64,000 nucleotides of DNA from positions 248,001 to 312,000 of the forward strand of contig CAVNZM010000019.1 in assembly GCA_963693365.1 (NCBI GenBank), given 5' to 3'. The notes below the pieces were generated by a model, which saw only the letters and a program-made list of their open reading frames with translations, made no database searches and was not told where the DNA came from. The position numbers and the translations under genes were made by a program. The stretch comes from Amoebidium appalachense (Eukaryota; Ichthyosporea). Of the stretch, positions 33,930 through 45,586 are shown in pieces; position 1 is the stretch's first letter, and every line of letters starts with the position of its first letter.

Positions 33930-34412
33930 ATGGACACGCAGACTCTCCAAAATGTTTACACTTGTAATTGGGAGGGCTGTGGGCGGCCTTTTCATAATAT
34001 CCATGCTTTCAAACGACACACTCTTGTGCACACAGGTGAAAAACCATTCTGCTGTGGGTGGCCTCGGTGCGACAGACGGTTTTCACAAAAATCAACTTTG
34101 GAAAATCATTACAGATTACACACGGGAGATCATCGCTATGTTTGCGATGTTGCTGGATGTGGCAAGCACTTCAACTACCCAGGAAAGCTGAAGATGCATC
34201 GACAAGCCCATGAGAATATTCGCCCGTTCGCTTGTCCCTGGCCGGAATGCGACGCGTGTTTTGTAGCAAAATGCCACTTGCAGGTCCATCTGCGAGTCCA
34301 CACCGACGAGCGCCCGTTCCAGTGTACAACATGCGGCCGTACCTTCCGACAGAGTAGTGGACTCAGGTACCATCAGCTTCATAAACATCAGCCAAATGTT
34401 CAAACAGAATAA
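33930..34412 (+). CDS. C2H2 zinc-finger protein, five fingers
   Basis: 160 residues from ATG 33930 (MDTQTLQNVYTC). Five fingers of the TFIIIA/Kruppel type with TGEKPF- and TGD-type linkers: C-x4-C in the first four (CNWEGC, CGWPRC, CDVAGC, CPWPEC) and CTTCGRTF in the fifth, each with HxxxH. It is almost entirely zinc fingers, so likely a sequence-specific DNA-binding protein. The CX4C pattern is common in eukaryotic TFIIIA-like proteins and points to capture from a host. AATAAA follows at the stop. Copy 4 has only a remnant. Confidence 0.88.
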   Translation: MDTQTLQNVYTCNWEGCGRPFHNIHAFKRHTLVHTGEKPFCCGWPRCDRRFSQKSTLENHYRLHTGDHRYVCDVAGCGKHFNYPGKLKMHRQAHENIRPFACPWPECDACFVAKCHLQVHLRVHTDERPFQCTTCGRTFRQSSGLRYHQLHKHQPNVQTE

Positions 34413-34464
34413 TAAAGCTGTGCTTGTACTCCGAACATTTTCTTGCCCCTACTTCATCTCAGAC

Positions 34465-34726
34465 ATGCCAATTGTTACGATCAACATACCGGAGTCTATC
34501 ATACGCGATAGACTTGCTGTAGCTGAAAATGGAAAGACAGAAGTTTTAACCCCCTATGGACGTATTGATGTCCTATCGGAGACAGAAGTTATCGAGGTGA
34601 AGAAAGTGGTGCATTGGAAGGATGCCATGGGGCAGGTTTTGGCATATCAGCTTTTTTACCCAAACCATTCTCCTCGAGTTCATCTTTTTGGATTCGGTTC
34701 CGTGTCCCTCTACCAGACCGCGTTTG
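34465..34726 (+). CDS. RecB-like PD-(D/E)XK nuclease, copy 2, cut by assembly gap
   Basis: Starts at ATG 34465 and is open to the run of N. Contains RIDVLSETEVIEVKKV (Asp and ExK) and GQVLAYQL (QxxxY). Two residues differ from copy 4 (V-L-TP, QLFYP). The missing C-terminal part is presumably in the gap. Confidence 0.75.
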
Positions 34727-35226
34727 NNNNNNNNNNNNNNNNNNNNNNNNNNNNNNNNNNNNNNNNNNNNNNNNNNNNNNNNNNNNNNNNNNNNNNNNNN
34801 NNNNNNNNNNNNNNNNNNNNNNNNNNNNNNNNNNNNNNNNNNNNNNNNNNNNNNNNNNNNNNNNNNNNNNNNNNNNNNNNNNNNNNNNNNNNNNNNNNNN
34901 NNNNNNNNNNNNNNNNNNNNNNNNNNNNNNNNNNNNNNNNNNNNNNNNNNNNNNNNNNNNNNNNNNNNNNNNNNNNNNNNNNNNNNNNNNNNNNNNNNNN
35001 NNNNNNNNNNNNNNNNNNNNNNNNNNNNNNNNNNNNNNNNNNNNNNNNNNNNNNNNNNNNNNNNNNNNNNNNNNNNNNNNNNNNNNNNNNNNNNNNNNNN
35101 NNNNNNNNNNNNNNNNNNNNNNNNNNNNNNNNNNNNNNNNNNNNNNNNNNNNNNNNNNNNNNNNNNNNNNNNNNNNNNNNNNNNNNNNNNNNNNNNNNNN
35201 NNNNNNNNNNNNNNNNNNNNNNNNNN
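34727..35226. other. Assembly gap of 500 N
   Basis: Exactly 500 unknown bases, a typical fixed-size scaffold gap. True length is unknown. By comparison with copy 4, it may hide the end of the nuclease gene and the KilA-N-like gene. Confidence 0.99.
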
Positions 35227-35345
35227 TGTGTGTGCAGAGTCTTTGTCCTAGCTGTCTCATGTGAGTGCGTGTGTGTGTGCGTGTGTGTGTGTATGTGTGG
35301 GTGTGTGTGGGTGCAAAATCAACCACACGCGTTAGCTATCGCAAG

Positions 35346-35696
35346 TGATGACTTCACACGATGCGCTTGCAACTAATCGACAATTTTCCGGCACGGTGCC
35401 GGGAAATGATGATGTCACACGATGCGCTTGCAACTAATCGACAATTTTCCGGCACGGTGCCGGGAAATGATGATGTCACACGATGCGCTTGCAACTAATC
35501 GACAATTTTCCGGCACGGTGCCGGGAAATGATGATGTCACACGATGCGCTTGCAACTAATCGACAATTTTCCGGCACGGTGCCGGGAAATGATGATGTCA
35601 CACGATGCGCTTGCAACTAATCAACAATTTTCCGGCACGGTGCCGGGAAATGATGATGTCACACGATGCGCTTGCAACTAATCAACAATTTTCCGA
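35346..35696. repeat. 61-base tandem repeat with near-palindromic core
   Basis: About six units with a period of 61 bases. Each has tgatgatgtcacacgatgcg and the near-palindrome TTTTCCGGCACGGTGCCGGGAAA. The last unit is cut before the palindrome. Confidence 0.9.
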
Positions 35697-36130
35697 AGTC
35701 CGAAGCTTGCCAAAAATAGAACAGGGGGCTTTTGAGCCAGGCCACCACAAAAGTGATGACGTCAACATGGACTATAAATAGAAACCAAAGTCCGAAGCTT
35801 GCCAAAAATAGAACAGGGGGCTTTTGAGCCAGGCCAACACAAAAGTGATGACGTCAACATGGACTATAAATAGAAACCAAAGTCCGAAGCTTGCCAAAAA
35901 TAGAACAGGGGGCTTTTGAGCCAGGCCACCACAAAAGTGATGACGTCAACATAGACTATAAATAGAAACCAAAGTCCGAAGGTTGCCAAAAATAGAACAG
36001 GGGGCTTTTGAGCCAGGCCACCACAAAAGTGATGACGTCAACATGGACTATAAATAGAAACCAAAATCCGAAGGTTGCCAAAAATAGAACAGGGGGCTTT
36101 TGAGCCAGGCCACCACAAAAGTGATGACGT
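35694..36130. repeat. 92-base tandem repeat with CRE and TATA
   Basis: Five units at 92-base spacing (35701, 35793, 35885, 35977 and 36069). All five carry cgaagSttgccaaaaataga and TGATGACGT; units 1-4 also have the full TGACGTCA and ctataaatag. This looks like a multiplied promoter module. Confidence 0.9.
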
Positions 36131-36143
36131 TGCAAACGCTTAC

Positions 36144-36257
36144 CATCTCCACGACATTGTATAATGATGGATTGAGAAGGCCATCTTTATGGTCGCGCCC
36201 CCTAAACATGATCCGAACAAACTCCCTGTAGTCGCTGTAACCCAGCAGGCCAAACAT
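36144..36257 (-). pseudogene. Truncated gene A exon 1 remnant
   Basis: The minus strand codes FGLLGYSDYREFVRIMFRGR and ends NVVEM followed by a gtaagc donor, matching the end of gene A exon 1 in an otherwise unseen variant. Its 5' half and promoter are deleted. The sequence beyond is the usual left flank of gene A, so it is an inverted, internally deleted copy. Confidence 0.75.
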
Positions 36258-36340
36258 TGCTCACACACCCGTCACAACCCCTGTAACTCCAAAGTGCCAA
36301 CTTTTCAATTCTAATTTATAATAGCGCTATCATCGGTGAG

Positions 36341-36381
<41 letters not shown>

Positions 36382-36627
36382 TGTGTGTGTGTGGGTGTGT
36401 GCATGTGTGTGTGCGCGTGTGTATGTGTGTGTGTGCGCATGGTTCTAGGTCATATGCATGACCAAGAAATTGTCCTCTTAGGATCCAACTTGTGGTAGAT
36501 CTATGCGAGGACCAATCAAATAACTTTTGGATCTTGGCGGAAGTTAATTGATTGGTCAATGGACGTCTGGATCTGGGCCGGGTCTTGTTGCTTAGGTACC
36601 ATTTATCTAACTAGCGCTATGATTGGT
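36258..36627. repeat. GT-rich array with junction block
   Basis: Reverse complement of the gene A left flank (AGCGCTATCATCGGTGAGTAG), then (GT)n at about 36343-36440, then unique sequence with CCAAT boxes. No gene. Confidence 0.8.
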
Positions 36628-37061
36628 AAGTGTGATGCCACTCACCGACTATCCAATCAAATCACTGCAATGACGTCATCGAGGCTTTCATTATTCAAAC
36701 TGTCGGGATGCGCGCGATTTGATTGGTGAGTTGAAGAGTTGCTACAGAAACCGACTTTCCATACCCCCACACACCACACACACATACCTCTATTATTCTC
36801 ATACACATATACATACAAGCGTACATATTTTTATACATATGTATACTTATATACATATAATATATATATATATATATTTCTTTTTATTCTAATTTTTATT
36901 TGTATACACTGACCTTTTCATATTCTTCTAACCTACTTCCAAAAGGATCATGTAGTGATACTACTTCAATGTTCATTTATTATAAATATATCAATGTTCA
37001 TTTATTATAAATATATAAATAAATATTTACAAAAGTGAAGTTCATATGTCTTTTATTTTAG

Positions 37062-37110
<49 letters not shown>

Positions 37111-37318
37111 GATACCTACATATACAAGAATGATACTGTAACATACGTATACATGTAGGTGTATGGTGTGTGGTGTGTGGGGTATGGAAAGTCGGTTTCT
37201 GTAGCAACTCTTCAACTCACCAATCAAATCAGGCGCATCCCGACAGTTTGAATAATGAAAGCGCCGATGACGTCATTGCAGTGATTTGATTGGATAGTTG
37301 GTGAGTGGCATCACACTT
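36628..37318. mobile_element. Foldback (MITE-like) element M3
   Basis: 691 bases with the same inverted ends as M1 and an AT-rich centre that includes a short internal duplication (tcaatgttcatttattataaatata). Confidence 0.75.
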
Positions 37319-37444
37319 GAATATGAGATTAAAGGGTTTATATATCAAAAAAAGCAAAAAACGCGAAAGCTTTGACCAATGCAATCGCTGTATTAATATA
37401 TAAACCCTTTAATCTCATATTTATCTAATGGCGCTATGATTGGT

Positions 37445-37673
37445 AAGTGTGATGCCACTCACCGACTATCCAATCAAATCACTGCAATGAGGTCAGTGGC
37501 GCTTTCATTATTCAAACTGTCGGGATGCGCGCGATTTGATTGGTGAGTTGAACAGTTGCTACAGAAACCCACTTTCCATACCCCCACACACCACACACAC
37601 ATACATCTATATATATCATACACATATACATACAAGCGTACATATTTTTATACATATGTATACTTATATACAC

Positions 37674-37704
<31 letters not shown>

Positions 37705-38106
37705 CATGTATATATTTCTTTGTATTCTAATTTTTATTTGTATACACTGACCTTTTCATATTCTTCTAACCTGCTTCCAAAAGGATCATGTAGTGATACT
37801 ACTTCAATGTTCATTTATTATAAATATATAAATAAATATTTACAAAAGTGAAGTTCATATGTCTTTTATTTTAGTATATATATATATATATTTATATAGA
37901 TACCTACATATACAAGAATGATACTGTAACATAACTATACATGTAGGTGTATGGTGTGTGGTGTGTGGGGTATGGAAAGTCGGTTTCTGTAGCAACTCTT
38001 CAACTCACCAATCAAATCGCGCGCATCCCGACAGTTTGAATAATGAAAGCGCCGATGACGTCATTGCAGCGATTTGATTGGATAGTCGGTGAGTGGCATC
38101 ACACTT
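37445..38106. mobile_element. Foldback (MITE-like) element M4
   Basis: 662 bases, partner of M3. The spacer 37319-37444 is the same inverted-repeat spacer found between M1 and M2. Confidence 0.75.
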
Positions 38107-38167
38107 ACCAATGCAATTGCTGTATTACCTTCATAATTCGCTTTCAGCGCTACACAACTCTAGCGCT

Positions 38168-38375
<208 letters not shown>

Positions 38376-38777
38376 CTTACCTATGATAGCGCTATTATCA
38401 ATTAGGGCCTTAGAATTGAAAAGTTGGCACTAGGGGTTGTGACGGGTGTGTGAGCACCGTAAAGCAGCGCTTCATTGGGGGGGGTGGAATGCAGCATTCG
38501 ATTGGTCAGGGGAATGGCATGCAGCATATCTGTAAAAAGTGCACGTAGCGCCGAACAAATCGACCCAATCATCTGGGACCAGTATTCTCTTGCAATCCTC
38601 TCCAATCGAATGCTGGATTCCATTCCTCTCCTCCTACAACCAATGAAGCGTACAACCAATGAAACGCCGGACGCCCCCTATATAAACACAGCAAGCGCTG
38701 GACAGCCAGCACCTTTACGGTACACACACAACACACAACCCCCAAACCCCAAAGCGCCAACTCTTCCACCAGTGACC

Positions 38778-40571
38778 ATGGCTTCCACCTACGCCATCTA
38801 TGAGCGCCTCAACATTGCCGGTGCCAAAGAGGCCGGCTTCCCTCCCATCTCTCCCGAGCTCGAGCGCCTGCTGGGCACCGTGGGCGACGACGTGGTGGTC
38901 AAGGTGCTGCGCTTCCTCGACCCGTTCCTGCTGGACAGCACCGAGACCATCTCCGGGCGCGCTGTGTTCCGGCTGCTGGGGTATGGCAGCTACAACGAGT
39001 TTGTGAGAGCTATGTTCAGGGGGCAGAAAGGTTCTTCTGCCTTTGTCCCCGCTGGATGCTACAGTGTTGTTGAGATGGAGGTGTGTATGTGTATTTTTGT
39101 GTTTATGCGTTGCTATGACATAACCAGTTTGCCATAGATGACATCAATTCATGGAAGCCATCCAATCAAAAAACTTCAGCCATTTTGGCTGAAGTTTTTT
39201 TTGCTTGGCTTAGGTGGTATAATGTGATGTCATCACTTCTCAGCCTCAGGGCTGAAAAGTCATTTCGTCATTTTTGCGTCATCACTTTAGTCTCTACCAT
39301 AACTCAAAAGTCTTGTCGTCAAAATTACGTCACTGATGTCTTGCCGGTAATCGCGTGACAGCTTGAGTTTTGATTGGCCTTGTGATGTCATCACTTTTCA
39401 GCTTTGTAGCTGAAAAGTTTTGATTGGTGAGGTGACGTCATCACTTTTCAGCTTTGTAGCTGAAAAGTTTTGATTGGTGAAGTGCCGTCATCACTTTCAC
39501 GCTCCCGAGCGGGAAGGTTCTCTTGCTGCTCGACACCTAACTAAACGACCACAAATGCAGAGCACTGGAGGTCGTCCTGGTATGGATCACCTGCTGACTG
39601 CCGATGGCTTCCTTGTTGCTGCTCTGGCATCTCCAACCCTGATCGGCAACACAGTCCGAGTCTGGGTCCTTGGAGTCAAGAATGCCTTTGCCCGACTGGC
39701 TGCCAACAGCAAGGACGAGGCCGTTTCTGCCCTGCGCGCCACCCTTGCTGCGGCCGAAGCAAACGCGGCCGCTGCTGCTGCCGAGCGCGACCAGGCCATG
39801 GGCGACAAGACAGCTGCCGAGTTGGCCAAGGAGGACGCTGAGGCCGCCCAGGCCGAGGCACTCGCCACCCTCGCTGCCGCTCTCGCCCGCGTGAAGCTCG
39901 AACCACTCACCCTCCCGACCCGCATGCCTCTCACAACCGGCGGCACGTACACGGACAACCATAAGTTCAAGCGCCTGACGCGCGCGTTCGCGTATGTGTG
40001 CGTGGACACGCTGTACGGCGAAGGCGTGCGCTGCGCCAGCACGTACACGGGCATGATCATGGCCACCACGGGCGTGTGCTTTGTGTTCCAGTCGGGGGAG
40101 ATTTCCAACATCATCGCCACCACCGGGCTGCGGAAGGCCATGAAGGAGCGCATCCGGCTGTGGACCGGCGAGGAGCCCAAGTACTCGACCGACATGACCA
40201 CACAGCAGCTGTACACCTTTGTCTACAACTACACGCGCTGGTACGTCGAGTACTGCAAGGCGCCGGTGCTGCGCCAGTCGACCATCAACAACGCGGACAC
40301 GGGCGCTGCCGAGCACGAGGTGCACGTCGAGCTGGCGTCGTGGCTGGAGGCCATCCAGGACAAGTTCCCCGACATCGAGCCGCTGGAGCTCGGGCGCACC
40401 GTCAGCCTCAACGAGCCGCTGTTGGAGCGCGGCGAGCAGCTCAAGGGGCAGACCCAGCTGGACGTGTATGTGCAGCGCGGGCGGCTGGGGCGGAAGCGCA
40501 AGGTCGCCCGCCTGCAGAAGCCCGAGGGCCCCGTTGATGTTGTGGTGATTGCGGACAGTGATAGTGAGTGA
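38778..40571 (+). CDS. MSV199-type DNA-binding protein A, copy 3 (two exons)
   Basis: Exons 38778-39080 (101 codons) and 39561-40571 (336 codons plus stop), phase-0 join at gatggag|gtgtgt and aatgcag|AGCACT, 437 residues. MSV199-type domain as in copy 2. The coiled coil is seven residues longer (AELAKEDAEAAQ). The C-terminal VVVIADSDSE is the same. The 480-base intron has no nuclease gene, so it shows the intron without the nested gene. Confidence 0.77.
39081..39560. promoter_or_regulatory. Short gene A intron with hairpin/CRE repeats, copy 3
   Basis: No coding frame. Contains TGACGTCATCACTTTTCAGC-type modules at about 39435 and close variants at 39230 and 39385. Each is followed by a hairpin CTTTTCAGC-TTTGTA-GCTGAAAAG and an ATTGG box. 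Confidence 0.6.
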
Positions 40572-40646
40572 AGTGTGAGTTGTGTAGCGCTGGCTGCTTG
40601 GGGATGTTAGTGTATAGCGCTAGAGTTGTACAGCGCTTTCGGCGGG

Positions 40647-40730
<84 letters not shown>

Positions 40731-41568
40731 TGCTCGGAATTGTGTCAGGCTGTGCAGCGCTAGAGCGCGGCGCCAGCGCGCCTGCCGGCAGGTGTTCTTT
40801 GTCATCAGAGTAGATATGTCATCATATGCGTTGACGGCATTGTGACGTCATCCGCTTACTTAATAGACTTGGTTGGCGCTGGGAATGATGATGGGCCATC
40901 TGCATATGTAGTTCTGCGCTGTACGTGGGAATAACCTGTGCAACATAAGCTCTCAATTATGATTACAATAAATGCAAAAATCTTGAATTGTATTTTTCAT
41001 GGTGGGTGCATAAGCGTGAGACTTTCCATCGTGGGTTCATCAATATGCAAATTGTTCTCTTGGGGCTGAGACTTCATCCAATCGGTTTTCGGTTTAATTT
41101 GATTGGTAGTTAGATGTCAGAACCGATTGGCCTAACCTGGATTTCCAAATGTTCTCTTGGAAGCCGTTATTGTTCATGATGTTTGGTGGGGAGATAGATG
41201 CGTAGATGCGTAAAACACGATTTAATTCAAGCAAAATCGCGAGAGAGAAAATGGATTGAAGAGTTCATGGTATATTTGTAAACATTTAGGCAGTCAAGGG
41301 CTCCGAAATGGCTTCAGTCCTTTTGCACTCACTCCCAATACTGAGATCACCAAAAAGCCAATCAAGCGTAACTGCCAATCGCATGCACCTCAGGAACAAA
41401 TGCAGCATCCAATAGTATCACCGGCTGTTTCGATTGGTCATTCAATAACCAATAAAAAGCCATGTTCTCAATTGGCTCACCAGGTGGCGCAGCAAGCTAT
41501 TTAAGTCAACATCTCGTAGGCCTCTGCCATCATTCTACAAACACAGACACTCAGGCGACACATACAAA
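40572..41568 (+). promoter_or_regulatory. GT repeat and promoter of gene B, copy 3
   Basis: (GT)n at about 40651-40728. Then the CRE/TATA/AATAAA unit seen in copy 1, here with one degenerate CRE (tgacggca) and one intact TGACGTCA. The gene B promoter follows with CCAAT boxes and ctatttaag near 41500. No conserved gene. Confidence 0.55.
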
Positions 41569-42389
41569 ATGTACATGACACAGACACTGCACACCGCGAT
41601 GGACATCGGCGCTCCTGGTGCTGCGCCTATCTCCCAGCCGGCCGTATTCAACACCTTCATGTTTCCACCCACCCCACAACCCGACCTGGACATCGTACAG
41701 AGTACCGACTTCATTCCGCTGACGTCCGACGATTTTGCTGCTTTTGACAACCAACTAGGTGACGGCTCCATGCTCTATGCGCCCACCCCGACGACGGCTA
41801 AGAGCCACGACCAGCACCACGTCTTCGACTTCGACATGGTCTGCGGCGAGACAATCCCCCCCTCTCCGGCGCATCCTGTTCCCGCACGTCTGCATCTGCA
41901 AGCGGTCTCCTCTCAAGCCCCCACGCTACCACCCACCACAACAACGCCAGCAACAACATGGGTTGGCCGGCTCAGGTCTGCCGAGAACCAGGATTCCGAT
42001 ACGAGAAAATGGAAGCGCTCGCGCGCTAACATCTCAATGACCAAAAAGCCACCTGGTGAAATCAAAGCCCTCGCCACTGCTGGTGATTGGAGGCGCCATC
42101 TTGCACCCCTGCCTGTTTCACAGATGTTGGGCGAGGCGCTCGACAGACTTAGCCCGTTGTGCCTTATACCGTTCATCAGCTGCACGCTCCCTTTTGCAGC
42201 TAGCAAAGAGCAGCTCTCCTACCTCGACGCTGGTAGCATCTGTGCGCTTCTCGGCTTCAGGGACATCGATGAGATACGCGACCGCCTCGATCAGGCCAAA
42301 ATCGCAAACGCCCGTGATGTGCAAGGCACAGAAGCGGTAGGAGCCCCCCCCCCCCCCCCCCCCCCCCCCCACACACACACACAAGGCTT

Positions 42390-42423
<34 letters not shown>

Positions 42424-42428
42424 GGCTT

Positions 42429-42480
<52 letters not shown>

Positions 42481-42483
42481 GGC

Positions 42484-42537
<54 letters not shown>

Positions 42538-43461
42538 AAGCTTCCACCGACACTTTATCGACACCCCTACTAAATGGTGGATCCGGGCACCATAGTGGTC
42601 GTGGCTACGGTGGCGTTTTGCGTGGGCATGTTCTTTCTCAGTGTCCTTGACTATCTCTTCCCCGTGTTCTCGGAACCGATTAAGGGGGACCCACCCCCGC
42701 CATACTCAATCCATGCTGATACTTGGTGATTCCTACAGGGTTCCCCGCACTACTACAAGGAGGGTAACTTCATGCTGGTCTCGCCCGCTGCGTTTCTTCA
42801 CCTGACCACCCAGGTCTTGTACGAGTCCCCCCTGGCCCTCGATTTTCTGGGATGGTTTAACAGCGCCCGCAACAAGGAGCTGCACTTGCACGAAACCCGG
42901 CTCTATGAGAAGACCCGCGGCGCGCCCCCTTCCACCACCCCTCTGGATGCCACCCGCCACATTCGCGCTACCTTTGTCGGTTTCCTGGTGGCCACACTCA
43001 GCTCGACATCCGTGCTTGACGTCCACAGCCTGGTGACCATCCTTGAAAAGGTGGCCAATGTGCAAGTCACTTCCCGCTTCAAGACCCGCAACATCTGCGC
43101 CCCGCACGCCGAGGCGCTGGTTTTCAAGGTGCTTGCCCAGCGCATCAATATAGACACGGGCGTTTCGATAGCGTCTGCGCTCGACATCAACACGTTGCAC
43201 CTCTACACGTTTCTCTCGCGCGCCCTTGAGGCTCTGGATGTTGACGTACCCCATCCACACGGCGTCCCAGCCAGCAGCACCCACAAGGACCCCCAGCTGC
43301 GCGACCTGAGGAAGCTGGGTCGCTCCCTCGAGAAGGACTTTGCCGGCATACGCCAGTTGCCCCTGGAGCCCAAGTCCTTCTTCTATGCCATGCCGGAGCG
43401 CCAGGACACCCCGACCGGACACGAAGTGTGCGCGTGCTTCAGGATGGATCGGAGTCTTTAG
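41569..43461 (+). CDS. MSV199-type DNA-binding protein B, copy 3 (two exons)
   Basis: Exons 41569-42336 (256 codons) and 42739-43461 (240 codons plus stop), 496 residues. Same splice sites and domain order as copy 1, with scattered substitutions. Intron 42337-42738 has three AAGGCTTC interruptions in its CA tract. Confidence 0.72.
42574..42729 (+). CDS. 51-residue membrane protein with PPPY motif, copy 3
   Basis: Unchanged protein inside the gene B intron, as in the other copies. Confidence 0.5.
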   Translation: MVDPGTIVVVATVAFCVGMFFLSVLDYLFPVFSEPIKGDPPPPYSIHADTW

Positions 43462-43750
43462 GTTGGGCGGACATGTACGGATGGATGCGTCGCACGAGTC
43501 CTGTGCACACGGGGCAGCGCCGTGCAAGCTTGCACGATTTGGAGTTGTTAGGGCACTTGTCCTGGGATACATACTTTTTTTTAGCTGGCTTGAGTGCGCT
43601 TGTACTGGTGGGTTTGGGCTTTGCTCCGTTTAGCTTCGGCATGGTAAGCGCAGCCGGTTTGGGCGCGCTTGTACTGGTGGGTTTGGGCTTTGCTCCGTTT
43701 AGCTTCGGCATGGTAAGCGCAGCCGGTTTGTGATTTTGTGTTTGCGCCAT
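43439..43750 (-). CDS. Small Lys/Pro-rich protein with Cys cluster, copy 3
   Basis: 103 residues, intact, two repeat units and the same Cys cluster as copy 1. The ATG at 43750 follows a TATATAAAG box on this strand. Overlaps the end of gene B by 23 bases. Confidence 0.6.
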   Translation of the reverse strand: MAQTQNHKPAALTMPKLNGAKPKPTSTSAPKPAALTMPKLNGAKPKPTSTSALKPAKKKYVSQDKCPNNSKSCKLARRCPVCTGLVRRIHPYMSAQPKDSDPS

Positions 43751-44246
43751 GGCCTCTTCTGTTGGGATTTCAGTCTTTATATACACCTACATAATCATCA
43801 ACAATAGCCGCTAAACATTGCGCGTTGTCTGGCGCGTGAGCTTTTGCAACCTTGTTTGTATTTGACAGGCCCGATGGCCCATGCCTACTTATCAAATGTG
43901 TAGTAATCTTATCATGTCACGTGATATAAAGCTGACCAATCAGATCGTTTGGCATCTGATAATCACCCTTTGATCGCTGAGAGAATGGGGGGTTTATCGA
44001 TCTTGTCTGATTAAATCGCATTCCGTGGCGCGGATTGCCCTGTAAATTGTGTTTCAATAACCCCCACTGTTTTTGTCGCTTGCGGGAGATTTCCATGACG
44101 CGATGGCATTTTTAATTGAAGGTTGTGTGACAGGCAAACAGTGTCACATGGACATCAACTCTCACTCCAATCGGGTTCGTTTGTTCACCTTTTCGTTTTT
44201 TCACCTTTCGCTCACAGCGATTTCTCTCCACCCACCCTTGCAAAAC
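43751..44246. promoter_or_regulatory. Bidirectional promoter upstream of Cys-rich gene, copy 3
   Basis: TCACGTGATATAAA near 43917 with adjacent CCAAT box, as in the other copies. No gene. Confidence 0.55.
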
Positions 44247-45434
44247 ATGAACCCCCCACTCCCCCACCCACTCCCCCCTCCCCTCCCTTCACCCCCAAAG
44301 CCCGTTGAAGGGTGTGAATGCACTCGTTGCACAGACCTTCGCGTCTGTGACGGCTCTTCCGACGCGTGTGCCGTCTGCGGTTACCACAACACCCCGCATC
44401 TCAAGACGAAGGCAAAACACTTCCCCGCCATCACCCATTTTGTTTGTGGCTGCGACCACTGCCTGACCCTTGCGGCAACAAGTGTTCCCCGTCTGTGTAG
44501 TTCGTGCTTCACCTCGCTGTCGACTCACTCTTCTCCCGTGCCCGGCCTCCCCGGCTGCTGCGACACATGCCGTAGCGGCACCCACTGTGCCTTCCGCATC
44601 GCCCGTCGCACCCACAACTATATCAACACACAGCGTCGGCGGGCTTGAAATGCCGTCTATTCCCTGCTGACCACCATACCCGTCACGTGCACGTGCATAC
44701 CCGACATCCCAGACCCCCTCCCCACCGCCCACCGCATGGCCCCGCACAACCCTGCATGTGCCATGTGGCACGTTGGCTTCCCCGCTCCCGTGCCCGAATG
44801 TGCCTCCCCCGCCTGTGCATGCACACACTACCGCAATGGGGAGGCCTTTCTCGCTCACATGCGTGCGGGTCGCCTGCGCCACCTTGTCACTGACATGTAC
44901 ACCCCCGCCCTCGAATACTGCCCCTTGTGCAGCTGCCGCCGCCGCCCAACTTCCCCCGGCACACCCCAGGCCTACGCGGCCGCCGACCTCCCCCTCCGCT
45001 TCCATTCCTGTCCTTGTCCACACTGCGTGCACATCTTTGCACGTCCTGCCACCGTGCTCGTGTGTGCCGACTGCCACACACTCGTCCTGCAGCATCAGCA
45101 TGGTGTGGACGGCTGCGCGAGGAGGCTTGTTGGCCGTAGACGACAGCTGCGACCGGGCCCGGCCCCCCGAAGACTTGTTCCTGCCCCACAAGCCCACACA
45201 AACACCCGTTTCTCTCCCCAACCCCCACCATGCACATGTCTTCCACCAAGCCCAACAAGCCCATACCCATCCCCAAGCCCGCTCACACCGCCTGTTACAG
45301 ATACTGTATGCGAGAATTTAGAAGTTGAAGACCCCAACTCCCCCCAGGGTGAGTGGTTGTGGATGCTTTTCCCCTCTGGGTGGCAAAATGTGTGGGTGCC
45401 GGCCACCCCGGGCACCCAGCAAAATAAATCGTGA
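44247..45434 (+). pseudogene. Cys-rich putative multi-zinc protein, copy 3, nonsense codon
   Basis: The frame is open from ATG 44247 to 45434 except for one TGA at 44646-44648, where the other copies have TGG (RRRAW). A 133-residue N-terminal product would end there. The rest still codes the full Cys-cluster set and has a three-residue insertion near the Pro-rich linker. The break looks recent. Confidence 0.75.
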
Positions 45435-45553
45435 AGACTTGGCATCTGTACATCTGTACGCACCACACACACACCACACACACACCACACACACCACACA
45501 CACACCACACACCACTCCACACACACACACACACACACACACCACACACCACT

Positions 45554-45586
<33 letters not shown>

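Noticed and set aside
35346-35696. CRISPR-like array
   Set aside because: Direct tandem units with no variable spacers, in a eukaryotic context.
42733-43572. 279-codon minus-strand frame over gene B exon 2
   Set aside because: Antisense shadow. The matching frame in other copies is of different length and merges with the frameshifted small gene in copy 2.
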